Assembly: GCA_964457415.1 (NCBI GenBank)
Contig: CAYWFB010000035.1
Location: forward strand, 1-17,572
Length of the DNA: 17,572 bases
From: Fimenecus sp964457415
GTDB taxonomy: Bacteria; Bacillota; Clostridia; Oscillospirales; Acutalibacteraceae
Direction of reading: 5' to 3'
The first letter of the stretch is position 1. Each line of letters opens with the position of its first letter. This document shows positions 1-7,375 of this stretch, one piece after another. The notes under the pieces were generated by a model. That model worked only from the letters and a program-made list of their open reading frames with translations, was not told the origin of the DNA and ran no database searches. Made by a program: the position numbers and the translations under genes.

Positions 1-489
1 AACACCTGTTGTTGAAGAGTGAGCTCTGTGAGCTGAACCGAAAGCATCGTTTACATAAAGTTCTGCAAGGTCAGCAAACTTCTTGCTGAGCTCTGGGTCG
101 TTCTTTGTTTCACCCTTTTCATAACGAACGTTTTCAAGAAGAAGAACTTCGCCATCTTTAAGGTCAGCTGCGAGTGCCTGTGCGCTTTCGCCTACAACGT
201 CCTTTGCCATTTTAACTTCTTGACCAAGAAGCTCTGAAAGTCTTGCAGCAACAGGAGCAAGTGAGAACTCAGGAACAACTTCACCCTTAGGACGACCAAG
301 GTGTGAGCAAAGGATAACCTTTGCACCATTTTCGATAAGATATTTGATTGTGGGTAATGAAGCAACAATTCTCTTGTCACTTGTGATTACGCCGTTTTCC
401 ATTTTTACGTTGAAGTCGCAACGAACAAGAACTTTCTTGCCAGCTACCTGTAAATCTTCAACAGTCTTTTTGTTTAATGCACTGCTCAT
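1..489 (-). CDS. pgk: Phosphoglycerate kinase, N-terminal part (truncated by window edge)
   Basis: Glycolytic enzyme that transfers the acyl phosphate of 1,3-bisphosphoglycerate to ADP in the cytoplasm. The minus strand encodes 163 codons from ATG at 489 to the window edge with no stop, so the C-terminal nucleotide-binding half lies outside. Visible PGK landmarks: VLVRCDFNV near the N-terminus (the usual (K/R)xDFNVP motif, here with Lys in place of Pro), SHLGRPKG (phosphoglycerate-binding loop), LLLENVRYEKGE and NDAFGSAHRAHSSTTG. The start is supported by an AAAGGATG ribosome site just upstream (493-505). A sigma-A-type promoter candidate lies at 538-566, in the gap after the WYL regulator gene, so the gene probably starts its own transcript. 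Family assignment is secure. Confidence 0.97.
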   Translation of the reverse strand, partial: MSSALNKKTVEDLQVAGKKVLVRCDFNVKMENGVITSDKRIVASLPTIKYLIENGAKVILCSHLGRPKGEVVPEFSLAPVAARLSELLGQEVKMAKDVVGESAQALAADLKDGEVLLLENVRYEKGETKNDPELSKKFADLAELYVNDAFGSAHRAHSSTTGV

Positions 490-537
490 TGAAAAAACAT
501 CCTTTCAAAGATATAGATTTAAAATTTACCATTAGTT

Positions 538-566
538 ATTTTATACTAATATGTACTTTTTTTCAA
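538..566 (-). promoter_or_regulatory. Candidate promoter of pgk
   Basis: On the minus strand TTGAAA (566-561), a 17-bp spacer, and TAAAAT (543-538), about 50 bp before the pgk start. No terminator is evident between the upstream regulator gene and this site, so read-through is also possible. Confidence 0.5.
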
Positions 567-600
567 GTATAAAGATGATATTTGTTAAAATTTTATCACT

Positions 601-1602
601 TTACCCATTATATATAGCCAAAATTGAATTTGTTTTGTCTATAATCATATTTTTAAGTTCTTTTGGTCCCCTCACCTTTACTTTGTCGCCGAACTGCATA
701 ATCCAGGATACAAGACCCTCGGTAACTGCGACATCAACCTTTGCAAGAAAATTATTATCATCATAAGGCTTCATATAACACTTTTCACCAAAACGGTCAA
801 TAAATTCCTCAATCATTGAATTATTACAGATTAGCTCGACAGGTTTTATATCGCCTGAAAACATAGAAAGATGCTTATTACTGTAATCTGCAACATCAAA
901 AAATGTCTTATATGGCGACACCTCTGAAAAATGACGTGAGTAAGACTCAAGCACTTTGACATTTTTAAGTCTGTCAATTCGCAAATGAATAAGATTATCA
1001 TACTTACTGTGATTACCGACAAGATAATAATGGTCATTTGACCAAATAAGCGCATAGGGATTGATAATCATTATCTTTTCTTCATACTGCGCACGCTTGC
1101 CGTCAACAACCTTACGGCGACGGTAGGTCACTTCAACCTGCTTTCTTTTGAGAATTGCAGAATTAAGAGTATCAATGATAATAAACAAGTTTTCATTGTT
1201 ACATTTGTTACGATTATCAATATAAACCTGCTTTTCAATTCGCTTATACTGATATTCACTTGCAAAACCTGAAAACTTTTTAAGCAAGGCTTTTGTTTTC
1301 TTTGCAGAGATAAAATTTGCAGACTGAACCGCATCAATCAACAATCGCAATTCGGGTATTTCAAAATGGAATGATGCCATAAAATACCCTCTTGGCGATT
1401 TTGATTTGATTATATCGTAGCCGTATTCAATAAGACAATCAATGCAGTCATATATTGTTTTTCGTTCACACTCAATACCGTAATCATTCTGAAGATAATA
1501 CATAATGTCATTTGCAGACATAGGGTGCTCTTCATCGGATTTCTGTTTTAGAATGTCAACAATATATAACATTCTGAGTTTTTGTTTAGATGGAGTTTTC
1601 AT
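601..1602 (-). CDS. WYL-domain transcriptional regulator
   Basis: A 333-residue cytoplasmic DNA-binding regulator. Residues 1-75 look like a winged helix-turn-helix of the DeoR/HTH_11 type (MLYIVDILKQKSDEEHPMSA followed by a recognition-helix-like RKTIYDCIDCLIEYGYDI). Residues about 140-220 form a WYL domain, with INPYALIWSNDHYYLVG and HLRIDRLKNVKVLE matching the conserved core; WYL domains of this family bind ligands or nucleic acid. The length is usual for the family. The ATG at 1602 lies only 5 bases after the stop of the glycoside hydrolase gene and has a weak ribosome site (AAGAGA), so translation is probably coupled. Inference: it controls the GH2 gene and itself in response to a sugar-related or other signal; the ligand cannot be told. 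Confidence 0.88.
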   Translation of the reverse strand: MKTPSKQKLRMLYIVDILKQKSDEEHPMSANDIMYYLQNDYGIECERKTIYDCIDCLIEYGYDIIKSKSPRGYFMASFHFEIPELRLLIDAVQSANFISAKKTKALLKKFSGFASEYQYKRIEKQVYIDNRNKCNNENLFIIIDTLNSAILKRKQVEVTYRRRKVVDGKRAQYEEKIMIINPYALIWSNDHYYLVGNHSKYDNLIHLRIDRLKNVKVLESYSRHFSEVSPYKTFFDVADYSNKHLSMFSGDIKPVELICNNSMIEEFIDRFGEKCYMKPYDDNNFLAKVDVAVTEGLVSWIMQFGDKVKVRGPKELKNMIIDKTNSILAIYNG

Positions 1603-1607
1603 ATCTC

Positions 1608-3356
1608 TTATAATACAAGCTTCTCATTCATTGCAATGAGAACTTCCGCATCAATTTTAATATGCTCACGGTCATAGGTCATTATGCCGTTAACTTCATT
1701 TTCGACATCACTTACCTGAGTATAAACAGTAGCACTCAAACCACGTTCAACAAGCGGAATAATCTGTTTTTCGTGAAGATTCTTATACGCTTTTGTAAGT
1801 TTTTCAGGAGTACTGTACATCATATAGCCGAAGCTCTTTGATTCATCCCAGGTATGACCGCGGTCAATATGACTGTATCCGCCGTATTCTGAGAGGACAA
1901 AAACACGTTCATCAAGCTTGGGCATTGTTACGGGTACTGTGTAACGGTGCATACTCTTGAAATCACCTGCGCCCTGGTCGTGCCAGCCACTTGCGTGGTC
2001 AACTACACGAGTTGGGTCAAACTCTTTGATATTATTGGAAATTCTCACTGAGTCGAATTGTCCCCAGCCCTCGTTGAAAGGAACCCAACATGAAATTGAT
2101 GTATGATTGAAAAGCTGATTAAGCATTTCATTAAGCTCACGCTCAAATTCATTACGCCATTCCTGCTCACCGCGCTTGAATGCCTTGTATTTATCATCTT
2201 TTACATGAATACCGAAGAATGGATAAACACCTGCAAGCATTGTGCCGATATATTCGCCACCGCTTACCATATCCTGCCATACAAGCATTCCAAGGCGGTC
2301 ACAGTGATAATACCAACGTCCGAGTTCAACCTTAATATGCTTTCTAAGCATATTGAAGCCAAGACGTTTCATAGTAGCGATGTCGTAAATCATTGCCTCG
2401 TCTGTTGCAGGGGTCATACCGCCGTCTGACCAATAGCCCTGGTCAAGAAGACCTTTCTGGAAATACGGTTTATTATTAAGCATAAATCTCGGCATACCCT
2501 TTTCGTCTTTACCTGTTGAGAACTTACGCATACCTACATAGCTCTTAACCGTATCAACAACTACACCGTCTTTAATCAACTCTATTTTAAGGTCATAAAG
2601 GAAAGGATTTTCGGGTGACCAGAGTTTGATATCATCAAATGCGATTTCACCGTCAAGAGAAATCACATTTTCAGATACAGTTTCGCCGTTATCATAAACT
2701 GTTACTTTAACATCGCAAATTTCGTCAGTAACATAAGTCTTGAGTTTAAGAGTTTTCGTGTCAATGTCGGGAATCATACGAAGCTTTGTGATGTGGCAAG
2801 GGTCAACCGCCTCAAGCCATACGCTTTGCCAGATACCCGATGTTGCAACATACCAGAAACCGTGAGTATCAAGCACCTGCTTACCTCTCTGCTGATAACC
2901 CTTTTCAGTTGGGTCTGTTGCTGTCACTACGAGCTCGTTTTCGCCGTCTTTGAGCAAGGCCGTAATATCAATACCAAATGATGTGTAACCACCTCTGTGA
3001 CCGCCTGCGAGCTGTTTATTCACATAAACCTTGCAATCCCAATCAACTGCGGCAAAATTAAGAATAATATTCTTACCCAGCATATTTTCAGGAATTGTGA
3101 AAATCTTTTTATACCAAAGCTTCTGTTCAGGAAGCAAAGGCTTTTCTACTCCTGAAAGCATACATTCAATGGCGTAAGGAACAACAATTTCCCCATCAAA
3201 GCTTTCTGCCCATTCACAATCGCCATCAGTAATAGCGTAATCATATACTCCATTCATTGAGAGCCAGTTTTCGCGTTCCATCTGTGGACGAGGATACTCG
3301 GGCAACGGATTGTTTCTGTCAACAGAGTCTGTCCATCTTGTTTTCATAAATCCCAT
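1608..3356 (-). CDS. Glycoside hydrolase family 2 enzyme (beta-galactosidase/beta-glucuronidase-like)
   Basis: Predicted cytoplasmic retaining beta-glycosidase of 582 residues with no signal peptide. Order of parts: N-terminal jelly-roll sugar-binding domain (about 30-185; VPYAIE, LWYKKIFTIPE, GGHRGGYTSFGIDIT), immunoglobulin-like domain (about 186-278), then the TIM barrel from FMLNNKPYFQKGLLDQGYW (291 on). The likely acid/base is Glu429 in VPFNEGWGQ and the likely nucleophile Glu490 in VLSEYGG. The length is near that of beta-glucuronidases, far shorter than LacZ. Substrate (galactoside, glucuronide, mannoside or arabinoside) cannot be decided. The start at 3356 is chosen because GGAGG (3365-3369) sits 8 bases before it; a start 24 bases upstream would overlap that site. 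First gene of a two-gene unit with the WYL regulator. Confidence 0.93.
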   Translation of the reverse strand: MGFMKTRWTDSVDRNNPLPEYPRPQMERENWLSMNGVYDYAITDGDCEWAESFDGEIVVPYAIECMLSGVEKPLLPEQKLWYKKIFTIPENMLGKNIILNFAAVDWDCKVYVNKQLAGGHRGGYTSFGIDITALLKDGENELVVTATDPTEKGYQQRGKQVLDTHGFWYVATSGIWQSVWLEAVDPCHITKLRMIPDIDTKTLKLKTYVTDEICDVKVTVYDNGETVSENVISLDGEIAFDDIKLWSPENPFLYDLKIELIKDGVVVDTVKSYVGMRKFSTGKDEKGMPRFMLNNKPYFQKGLLDQGYWSDGGMTPATDEAMIYDIATMKRLGFNMLRKHIKVELGRWYYHCDRLGMLVWQDMVSGGEYIGTMLAGVYPFFGIHVKDDKYKAFKRGEQEWRNEFERELNEMLNQLFNHTSISCWVPFNEGWGQFDSVRISNNIKEFDPTRVVDHASGWHDQGAGDFKSMHRYTVPVTMPKLDERVFVLSEYGGYSHIDRGHTWDESKSFGYMMYSTPEKLTKAYKNLHEKQIIPLVERGLSATVYTQVSDVENEVNGIMTYDREHIKIDAEVLIAMNEKLVL

Positions 3357-3381
3357 ATTTATTACCTCCAAATACAACAAA

Positions 3382-3393
3382 GCCTAATAAGGC
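3382..3393. promoter_or_regulatory. Short dyad GCCT-AATA-AGGC in the GH2 leader
   Basis: Perfect 4-bp inverted repeat between the GH2 promoter candidate and its ribosome site. It sits where a repressor could block transcription, but it is short and could be chance. Confidence 0.25.
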
Positions 3394-3407
3394 ATATAAT
3401 CATATTT

Positions 3408-3436
3408 ATTTTATAACATAATAAACCATTTGTCTA
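3408..3436 (-). promoter_or_regulatory. Candidate promoter of the GH2-WYL unit
   Basis: Minus strand TAGACA (3436-3431), 17-bp spacer, TAAAAT (3413-3408). It abuts the -35 box of the rightward tRNA-Leu promoter (3437-3442), so the two promoters are back to back. Confidence 0.45.
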
Positions 3437-3465
3437 TTGAATTTTTGAAATTTCTTTGTTATAAT
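3437..3465 (+). promoter_or_regulatory. Promoter of tRNA-Leu (and probably the capA-like operon)
   Basis: TTGAAT (3437-3442), 17-bp spacer, TATAAT (3460-3465), ending 13 bases before the mature tRNA start. It is the only good promoter visible before the 3610-6007 operon. Confidence 0.8.
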
Positions 3466-3478
3466 ACGAAAGAAATAT

Positions 3479-3561
3479 GCGGATGTGGTGGAATTGGCAG
3501 ACACGCAAGATTTAGGATCTTGTGCGCAAGCGTGCAGGTTCAAGTCCTGTTATCCGCACCA
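3479..3561 (+). tRNA. tRNA-Leu (anticodon UAG)
   Basis: Class II tRNA. Acceptor GCGGATG (3479-3485) pairs with TATCCGC (3551-3557) with one G-U; discriminator A3558 and encoded CCA 3559-3561. The anticodon stem is CAAGA/TCTTG with loop TTTAGGA, giving anticodon TAG. The long variable arm is TGCGCAAGCG and the T loop TTCAAGT. The leucine identity agrees with the long variable arm and discriminator A. Confidence 0.97.
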
Positions 3562-3566
3562 AATCA

Positions 3567-3594
3567 AAATCCCGGCATTTTGTCGGGATTTTTT
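3567..3594 (+). terminator. Rho-independent terminator after tRNA-Leu
   Basis: AAATCCCGGC pairs with GTCGGGATTT around a 5-base ATTTT loop (one G-U pair), followed by a T run reaching 3594. It lies between the tRNA and the CapA-like gene and ends next to that gene's GAAAGG ribosome site (3595-3600). Partial read-through would supply the downstream operon. Confidence 0.85.
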
Positions 3595-3609
3595 GAAAGG
3601 TTCATTTTT

Positions 3610-4773
3610 ATGAAAGATAAAACTTCTTTAATATTTACTGGTGACATCGGTTTTGACCGCTATATGTACGGTAAATGGGATGACGAAGAATTAATTTCAA
3701 AAGAAATTCTTGATTTTCTTCATAGTGCCGACCATGTAATCACAAATGTTGAAGGTCCTGTTGCTATTGCGGAACAAAACACAACTCAAAGCGGTGTTCA
3801 ACAGTTGTTGCATACCATTGACCCTAAAGCTGTTAAAGTTCTTAACAATATGAAATCAGATATATGGAATATCTGTAATAATCATATTATGGATGCCGGT
3901 CCTTATGGTATTGAAAGTACATTAAAGATTGCAAAAGAGAATAATGTGCAAACTATCGGTGCAGGAATGAACATTGACGAAGCAAGAAAGCCTGTTATAC
4001 TTAACGAAGCCGGCGGAATCGGTATGTTTGGTGTTGGCTATCAGCGTGCTTGCAGAAAGGCTGACGAGGATAAAGCAGGTTGTTATAGTTGGAGCGATTT
4101 AGATGCGATTCAGCATTCAATCGACGAGATAAAAAAGACATGTCGTTGGTGCATTGTTGTTGCCCACGCAGGTGAAGAATTCACTCCGCTCCCCTCACCG
4201 TACACAAGAGAAAGATACCACAAATTTCTTGAAATGGGTGCGGATATTGTTGTTGCGCATCACCCACACGTGCCAATGAATTATGAAACCGTTGGAGATA
4301 AAATTATTTTCTATTCATTAGGTAATTTTATTTTTGATACTGATTATCAGCGTTCACAGTTCAATACTGACATAGGCTTGTTAGTAAAACTCAATTTTAC
4401 AGAAAATGAGTTTACTTATGAGCCAATGGGGCTCAAAATTGTTCGTGGTCCTGAGCACATTGTAAAAGATGAGCTACCACGCATATTTGTTGACGTTCAA
4501 GAGGACGAATACAACCTTTTAGCTCCACTTTCAGCTAAAATGCTTATAGCTGCCACAAAGCGTCAAATGACCTATTTAAAACCAAATGAGTTCAAAGACG
4601 CTACCGAAGAAAAATGGAAAGAGCATTTCGCAGAGCCCTTGCGAACAGGTCGAGTACCGGGTGAAACTTTAGACTTTTACATTATTTGTCCACTTGCCGA
4701 GAAAGCAGAAGAAGGCGCTTGGAAACAAAGTAAATTAGAGGATGTAAAACAATATATTTTAGAGCAGATGTAA
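3610..4773 (+). CDS. CapA-like metallophosphatase family protein
   Basis: A 387-residue protein of the PGA_cap/CapA family, related to calcineurin-like metallophosphoesterases and named after the poly-gamma-glutamate capsule protein CapA/PgsA. Conserved metal-site motifs appear in order: FTGDIGFDR near residue 12, NVEGPVA, CNNHIMD, VVAHAGEE, VAHHPHVP and YSLGNFIFD. No signal peptide or membrane anchor is seen and no PgsB/PgsC partner is nearby, so a capsule role is doubtful; an intracellular phosphatase role is equally possible. The start at 3610 follows GAAAGG at 3595-3600; a longer in-frame extension to 3430 would run through the tRNA gene and is not real. First gene of a three-gene rightward operon, 18 bases before the next gene. 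Confidence 0.9.
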   Translation: MKDKTSLIFTGDIGFDRYMYGKWDDEELISKEILDFLHSADHVITNVEGPVAIAEQNTTQSGVQQLLHTIDPKAVKVLNNMKSDIWNICNNHIMDAGPYGIESTLKIAKENNVQTIGAGMNIDEARKPVILNEAGGIGMFGVGYQRACRKADEDKAGCYSWSDLDAIQHSIDEIKKTCRWCIVVAHAGEEFTPLPSPYTRERYHKFLEMGADIVVAHHPHVPMNYETVGDKIIFYSLGNFIFDTDYQRSQFNTDIGLLVKLNFTENEFTYEPMGLKIVRGPEHIVKDELPRIFVDVQEDEYNLLAPLSAKMLIAATKRQMTYLKPNEFKDATEEKWKEHFAEPLRTGRVPGETLDFYIICPLAEKAEEGAWKQSKLEDVKQYILEQM

Positions 4774-4791
4774 GTTTAAAGAGGTGAATTT

Positions 4792-5586
4792 ATGTTTTGG
4801 GGAATTCCTACACTTATTGAAAACAAGTCTATTGAAGAGTCAATTAGTTTGTGTAAAGAATTAGGTTTCAATTTTGTGGAACTCAATATGAATTTACCTC
4901 AATATCAACTTGATAGAATTGATATTGAGAAATTAAATAAGCTCAAAAGTGAAAACAACATATTTTATACTATTCATTTAGACGAGAATTTGAATGTAAG
5001 CGATTTTAACCCCTATGTTGCATACGCTTATTTAAGAACTGTACTTGATACAATTGAATTAGCGAAAAAACTCGATGTAAAAGTAATTAACACGCACTTA
5101 TCAAAAGGTGTATATTTCACTTTACCTGATAAAAAAGTTTTTCTATTTGAGCAATATAAAGAAGAATATCTAAAAAGCATAGCAAGTTTTCGTAACACTG
5201 TTTTAAATGCGTTGCAAGATACAGATATTAAGATTTGCATAGAAAATACTAATTGCTATACGGATTTCCAAATTGAAGCAATTGATATTTTATTACAAAG
5301 CCCTGTGTTTGCATTAACTTTTGATGTTGGTCACAATTATTGCGTTGGCGGTGTTGACGAAAGAATAATTATGAATAGAGAAAATAAACTGACTCACATT
5401 CACTTGCACGATGCGTGCGATAAAAAAGACCATTTGACATTAGGAACAGGAAATATTGATATAGAGAAATACATTACATTAGCTAAAACCCATAATTGTA
5501 CAGTTGTTCTTGAGACAAAAACGGTTGAAGCATTGAAAAAGTCGGTTGAATGGTTAAATAATAATTGGAGTAAATATAATGCATAA
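4792..5586 (+). CDS. Sugar phosphate isomerase/epimerase-like TIM-barrel protein
   Basis: A 264-residue cytoplasmic protein of the xylose-isomerase-like / AP endonuclease 2 TIM-barrel superfamily. Metal-ligand-type residues sit at the expected strand ends: CIENTNC (Glu), FDVGHNY (Asp/His), THIHLHDACDKKDHLTLGTG (His/Asp) and VVLETK (Glu) near the C-terminus. The N-terminal FVELNMNLP and IFYTIHLDENLN strands also fit. The start has a GAGGTG ribosome site (AAAGAGGTGAATTT before ATG). The stop overlaps the start of the Nudix gene by 8 bases, showing a translationally coupled operon. The family covers sugar isomerases, epimerases, dehydratases and endonuclease IV, and the substrate is not predictable here. 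Confidence 0.87.
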   Translation: MFWGIPTLIENKSIEESISLCKELGFNFVELNMNLPQYQLDRIDIEKLNKLKSENNIFYTIHLDENLNVSDFNPYVAYAYLRTVLDTIELAKKLDVKVINTHLSKGVYFTLPDKKVFLFEQYKEEYLKSIASFRNTVLNALQDTDIKICIENTNCYTDFQIEAIDILLQSPVFALTFDVGHNYCVGGVDERIIMNRENKLTHIHLHDACDKKDHLTLGTGNIDIEKYITLAKTHNCTVVLETKTVEALKKSVEWLNNNWSKYNA

Positions 5587-6007
5587 AATCTTTGGTGCAA
5601 AAGAAAATGTTGAATATACAACCCGAATCGGTGCTTATGTAATTCCGATTAAAGAGAATAAAATTGCCGTAATCAAAACACGTAAAGGTTATTTTTTAAT
5701 CGGCGGCGGTAAAGAAGAAAACGAAACTGACGAGCAATGTATCAAACGAGAGTGTCTTGAAGAAACAGGATATGATATAACTGTTGATAAGAAAATTTGC
5801 AGTGCAGAAGCTTTTACACATCACGAAAGAATCGGTTATTTTCACCCTATTCAGACATATTATATTGGCACAATTAACGGGCAAACACAAAACTCAAAGG
5901 AAACAGACCATAGTTTAGAATGGATTGACATCAAAGAAATCCAAAACAAAATGTATGCTGAAATGCAAAATTGGGCAATAAAACAAATGTTAAAAGGATT
6001 GGAATAA
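5579..6007 (+). CDS. Nudix hydrolase
   Basis: A 142-residue cytoplasmic hydrolase of nucleoside-diphosphate-linked compounds. The Nudix box is clear: GGKEENE, seven residues, then RECLEETGYD, fitting G-x5-E-x7-RE-U-x-EE-x-G-U with Cys at the first hydrophobic position. The N-terminal GAYVIPIKENKIAVIKTRKG and GYFHPIQTYYIGTI strands fit the fold. The ATG at 5579 lies inside the end of the preceding gene with TTGGAG as ribosome site. The stop codon (6005-6007) falls in the loop of the operon's terminator hairpin. The substrate is unknown; company with a sugar isomerase and a metallophosphatase suggests sugar-phosphate, nucleotide-sugar or house-cleaning metabolism, which is inference. Confidence 0.92.
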   Translation: MHKIFGAKENVEYTTRIGAYVIPIKENKIAVIKTRKGYFLIGGGKEENETDEQCIKRECLEETGYDITVDKKICSAEAFTHHERIGYFHPIQTYYIGTINGQTQNSKETDHSLEWIDIKEIQNKMYAEMQNWAIKQMLKGLE

Positions 6008-6020
6008 CTCCAGTCCTTTT
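5992..6020. terminator. Bidirectional terminator between convergent genes
   Basis: A 12-bp hairpin: AAAAGGATTGGA (5992-6003) pairs with TCCAGTCCTTTT (6009-6020), one G-U pair, 5-base loop. T-rich tracts flank both sides. It serves the rightward Nudix operon and the leftward amidase gene. Confidence 0.85.
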
Positions 6021-6023
6021 CTT

Positions 6024-6509
6024 TTACCTTGTTCTAACATTTTCAATATGCACGGGATAGGTGCGGACATAGTTGTAGGTATCAAGGCGACGCATATAGG
6101 AATCTACTGTATGTGCACAAATCAAAATTTCACCGTCGGTATCAAATCCCGTTACAACAAGTGTATGATAAAGCCTTTCACCGTTATATAAAAAGATTAC
6201 ATCTCCGAGTTGAATTTCGCTTAAATCTGCGTCTCTGCCAAAGGGTCCAACGCCTTGATTAGTGGTAAGAAATCTATAAAGATACTGCACACCCGACCAA
6301 GCAGCCGCACGGTCATTGGGCGAGATATAATACCAGCCATAATCTCTTGTGTAGTTCATCACCCCCGCGCCAGCAAAAATACATTGCGAGGCAAAATTAG
6401 TGCAATCCCCTCCTATTCCGTGAAAATCAAAATATTGCGGATTCCGAGAAAGCGCCCACTCCTGCGCATAAGCAACTGCGCTTGCTCTGTTATATTGAAT
6501 AATTGGCAT
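6024..6509 (-). CDS. Amidase_6-type (NlpC/transglutaminase-like) cysteine hydrolase
   Basis: A 161-residue protein consisting almost only of the putative amidase domain (amidase_6 family) common in spore-forming Firmicutes. The family core is plain: YNRASAVAYAQEWALSRNP, then GGDCTNFASQCIFAGAGVMN with likely catalytic Cys36, WYYIS, LGDVIFLYN and YHTLVVTG with likely catalytic His115. It has no signal peptide or anchor, unlike cell-wall hydrolases of similar fold, so its site of action (cytoplasm, spore, or release by lysis) is open. The start has GGGAGTG as ribosome site, and this site is part of the 3' arm of the hairpin at 6512-6549. The gene lies 44 bases after the SGNH esterase gene on the same strand. 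Confidence 0.85.
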   Translation of the reverse strand: MPIIQYNRASAVAYAQEWALSRNPQYFDFHGIGGDCTNFASQCIFAGAGVMNYTRDYGWYYISPNDRAAAWSGVQYLYRFLTTNQGVGPFGRDADLSEIQLGDVIFLYNGERLYHTLVVTGFDTDGEILICAHTVDSYMRRLDTYNYVRTYPVHIENVRTR

Positions 6510-6511
6510 AA

Positions 6512-6549
6512 AAAATCACTCCCATACATTCTATGCAGGGAGCGATTTT
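6512..6549 (-). terminator. Terminator of the SGNH gene whose stem contains the amidase ribosome site
   Basis: On the minus strand AAAATCGCTCCC (6549-6538) pairs with GGGAGTGATTTT (6523-6512) with one G-U pair. An inner TGCAT/ATGTA stem caps the hairpin with an AGA loop. A T run follows, directly before the amidase ATG. The GGGAGTG ribosome site is in the 3' arm, so in a read-through transcript it would be base-paired. Confidence 0.75.
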
Positions 6550-6553
6550 CAGT

Positions 6554-7285
6554 TTATTTTATATTCTCGTAAACCTCATTCGCAATGGCTTTTGCGCCAT
6601 CTGCGTTGGGATGAACGAAATCCGCCTCAAACCATTGGGGATTTTCTGCGGTAAGAGAATAAATATCGATATATTTATAACCACGCTCTGCGGCAATTCC
6701 TTTTATGATTTCTGCGATTTCGTCAACCAAATTGGGTTGAATGTCATAAGTGGTTATACCCTCTGTCTGACTTTTATCCTCATAAAATGCCTTTGCGGGA
6801 ATGCCGAGATATATTTCGGGTGAATTTTCGTCGGTTATATATGTATCAAGCAGTGATAGATATTCTTTCTTAAACGTCTCAGCATCTGTCCAGTTTTCCG
6901 GTTTTGAGTCGTTACTGCCAAGCATAAAAATAAGAATATCAGCGTTATATTCAATACTTTGTATATAAATACCAGTTTCAATATATGGTTGGTCGCCCGT
7001 ACTGTGTGCAGTTGTACCGCTTACGCCAAAATTCTGCACATTATAGCCGTCGCCCAACAGATTTTGTAATACTGCGGGGTAATTATTTTTGTGCCAAGGT
7101 GTTACACCGTGACCGTATGTGATACTATCGCCAACGCAGGCAACCTTAATTTGACCCTCTTGTGCTTCAGTTCTTATATGAATCCCTGAAAGTCCGTTAA
7201 GGAATATAAAGGAAAAGCCGCCGATGCCTAAAACAAGAATTACAGCCAAAATTATTGCTAAAGTTTTTATACCTTTCTTTTTCAT
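6554..7285 (-). CDS. Membrane-anchored SGNH/GDSL-type hydrolase
   Basis: A 243-residue esterase/lipase-like protein. Residues 1-33 form a basic start (MKKKGIK) and one hydrophobic segment (TLAIILAVILVLGIGGFSFI) without a clear cleavage or lipobox site, so it is probably a signal-anchored enzyme outside the membrane. The SGNH blocks are present: CVGDSITYG (Ser), FGVSGTT (Gly), MLGSNDSKPE (Asn) and the C-terminal DFVHPNADGAKAIA (Asp/His). Such enzymes deacylate or deacetylate lipids, glycans or peptidoglycan; the substrate is unknown. The start at 7285 is chosen over an ATG at 7291 because AAAGGGGA then has a normal spacing of about 8 bases. It has its own promoter (7309-7337) and terminator (6512-6549). 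Confidence 0.9.
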   Translation of the reverse strand: MKKKGIKTLAIILAVILVLGIGGFSFIFLNGLSGIHIRTEAQEGQIKVACVGDSITYGHGVTPWHKNNYPAVLQNLLGDGYNVQNFGVSGTTAHSTGDQPYIETGIYIQSIEYNADILIFMLGSNDSKPENWTDAETFKKEYLSLLDTYITDENSPEIYLGIPAKAFYEDKSQTEGITTYDIQPNLVDEIAEIIKGIAAERGYKYIDIYSLTAENPQWFEADFVHPNADGAKAIANEVYENIK

Positions 7286-7308
7286 AACCATTCCCCTTTC
7301 ATACTTTT

Positions 7309-7337
7309 ATTTTATCATAGTAATTTTACATAATCAA
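7309..7337 (-). promoter_or_regulatory. Promoter of the SGNH hydrolase gene
   Basis: Minus strand TTGATT (7337-7332), 17-bp spacer, TAAAAT (7314-7309), with TATG just before the -10 box. It starts directly after the T tract of the symporter terminator. Confidence 0.65.
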
Positions 7338-7338
7338 C

Positions 7339-7369
7339 AAAAAAGCACCGACTCTTAATAAGTCAGTGC
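7339..7369 (-). terminator. Terminator of the AGCS symporter gene
   Basis: Minus strand GCACTGACT (7369-7361) pairs with AGTCGGTGC (7353-7345), one G-U pair, 7-base loop, then TTTTTT (7344-7339). It lies 7 bases after the symporter stop. Confidence 0.9.
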
Positions 7370-7375
7370 AATTTT

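Noticed and set aside
3430..3609. In-frame extension of the CapA-like reading frame upstream to 3430
   Set aside because: It runs through the tRNA-Leu gene, its promoter and its terminator; the ATG at 3610 has a suitable ribosome site.
3610..6007. Capsule (poly-gamma-glutamate) synthesis operon
   Set aside because: Only the CapA-like protein is present; no ligase (PgsB) or membrane partner (PgsC) is nearby, and the following genes are an isomerase-like protein and a Nudix hydrolase.
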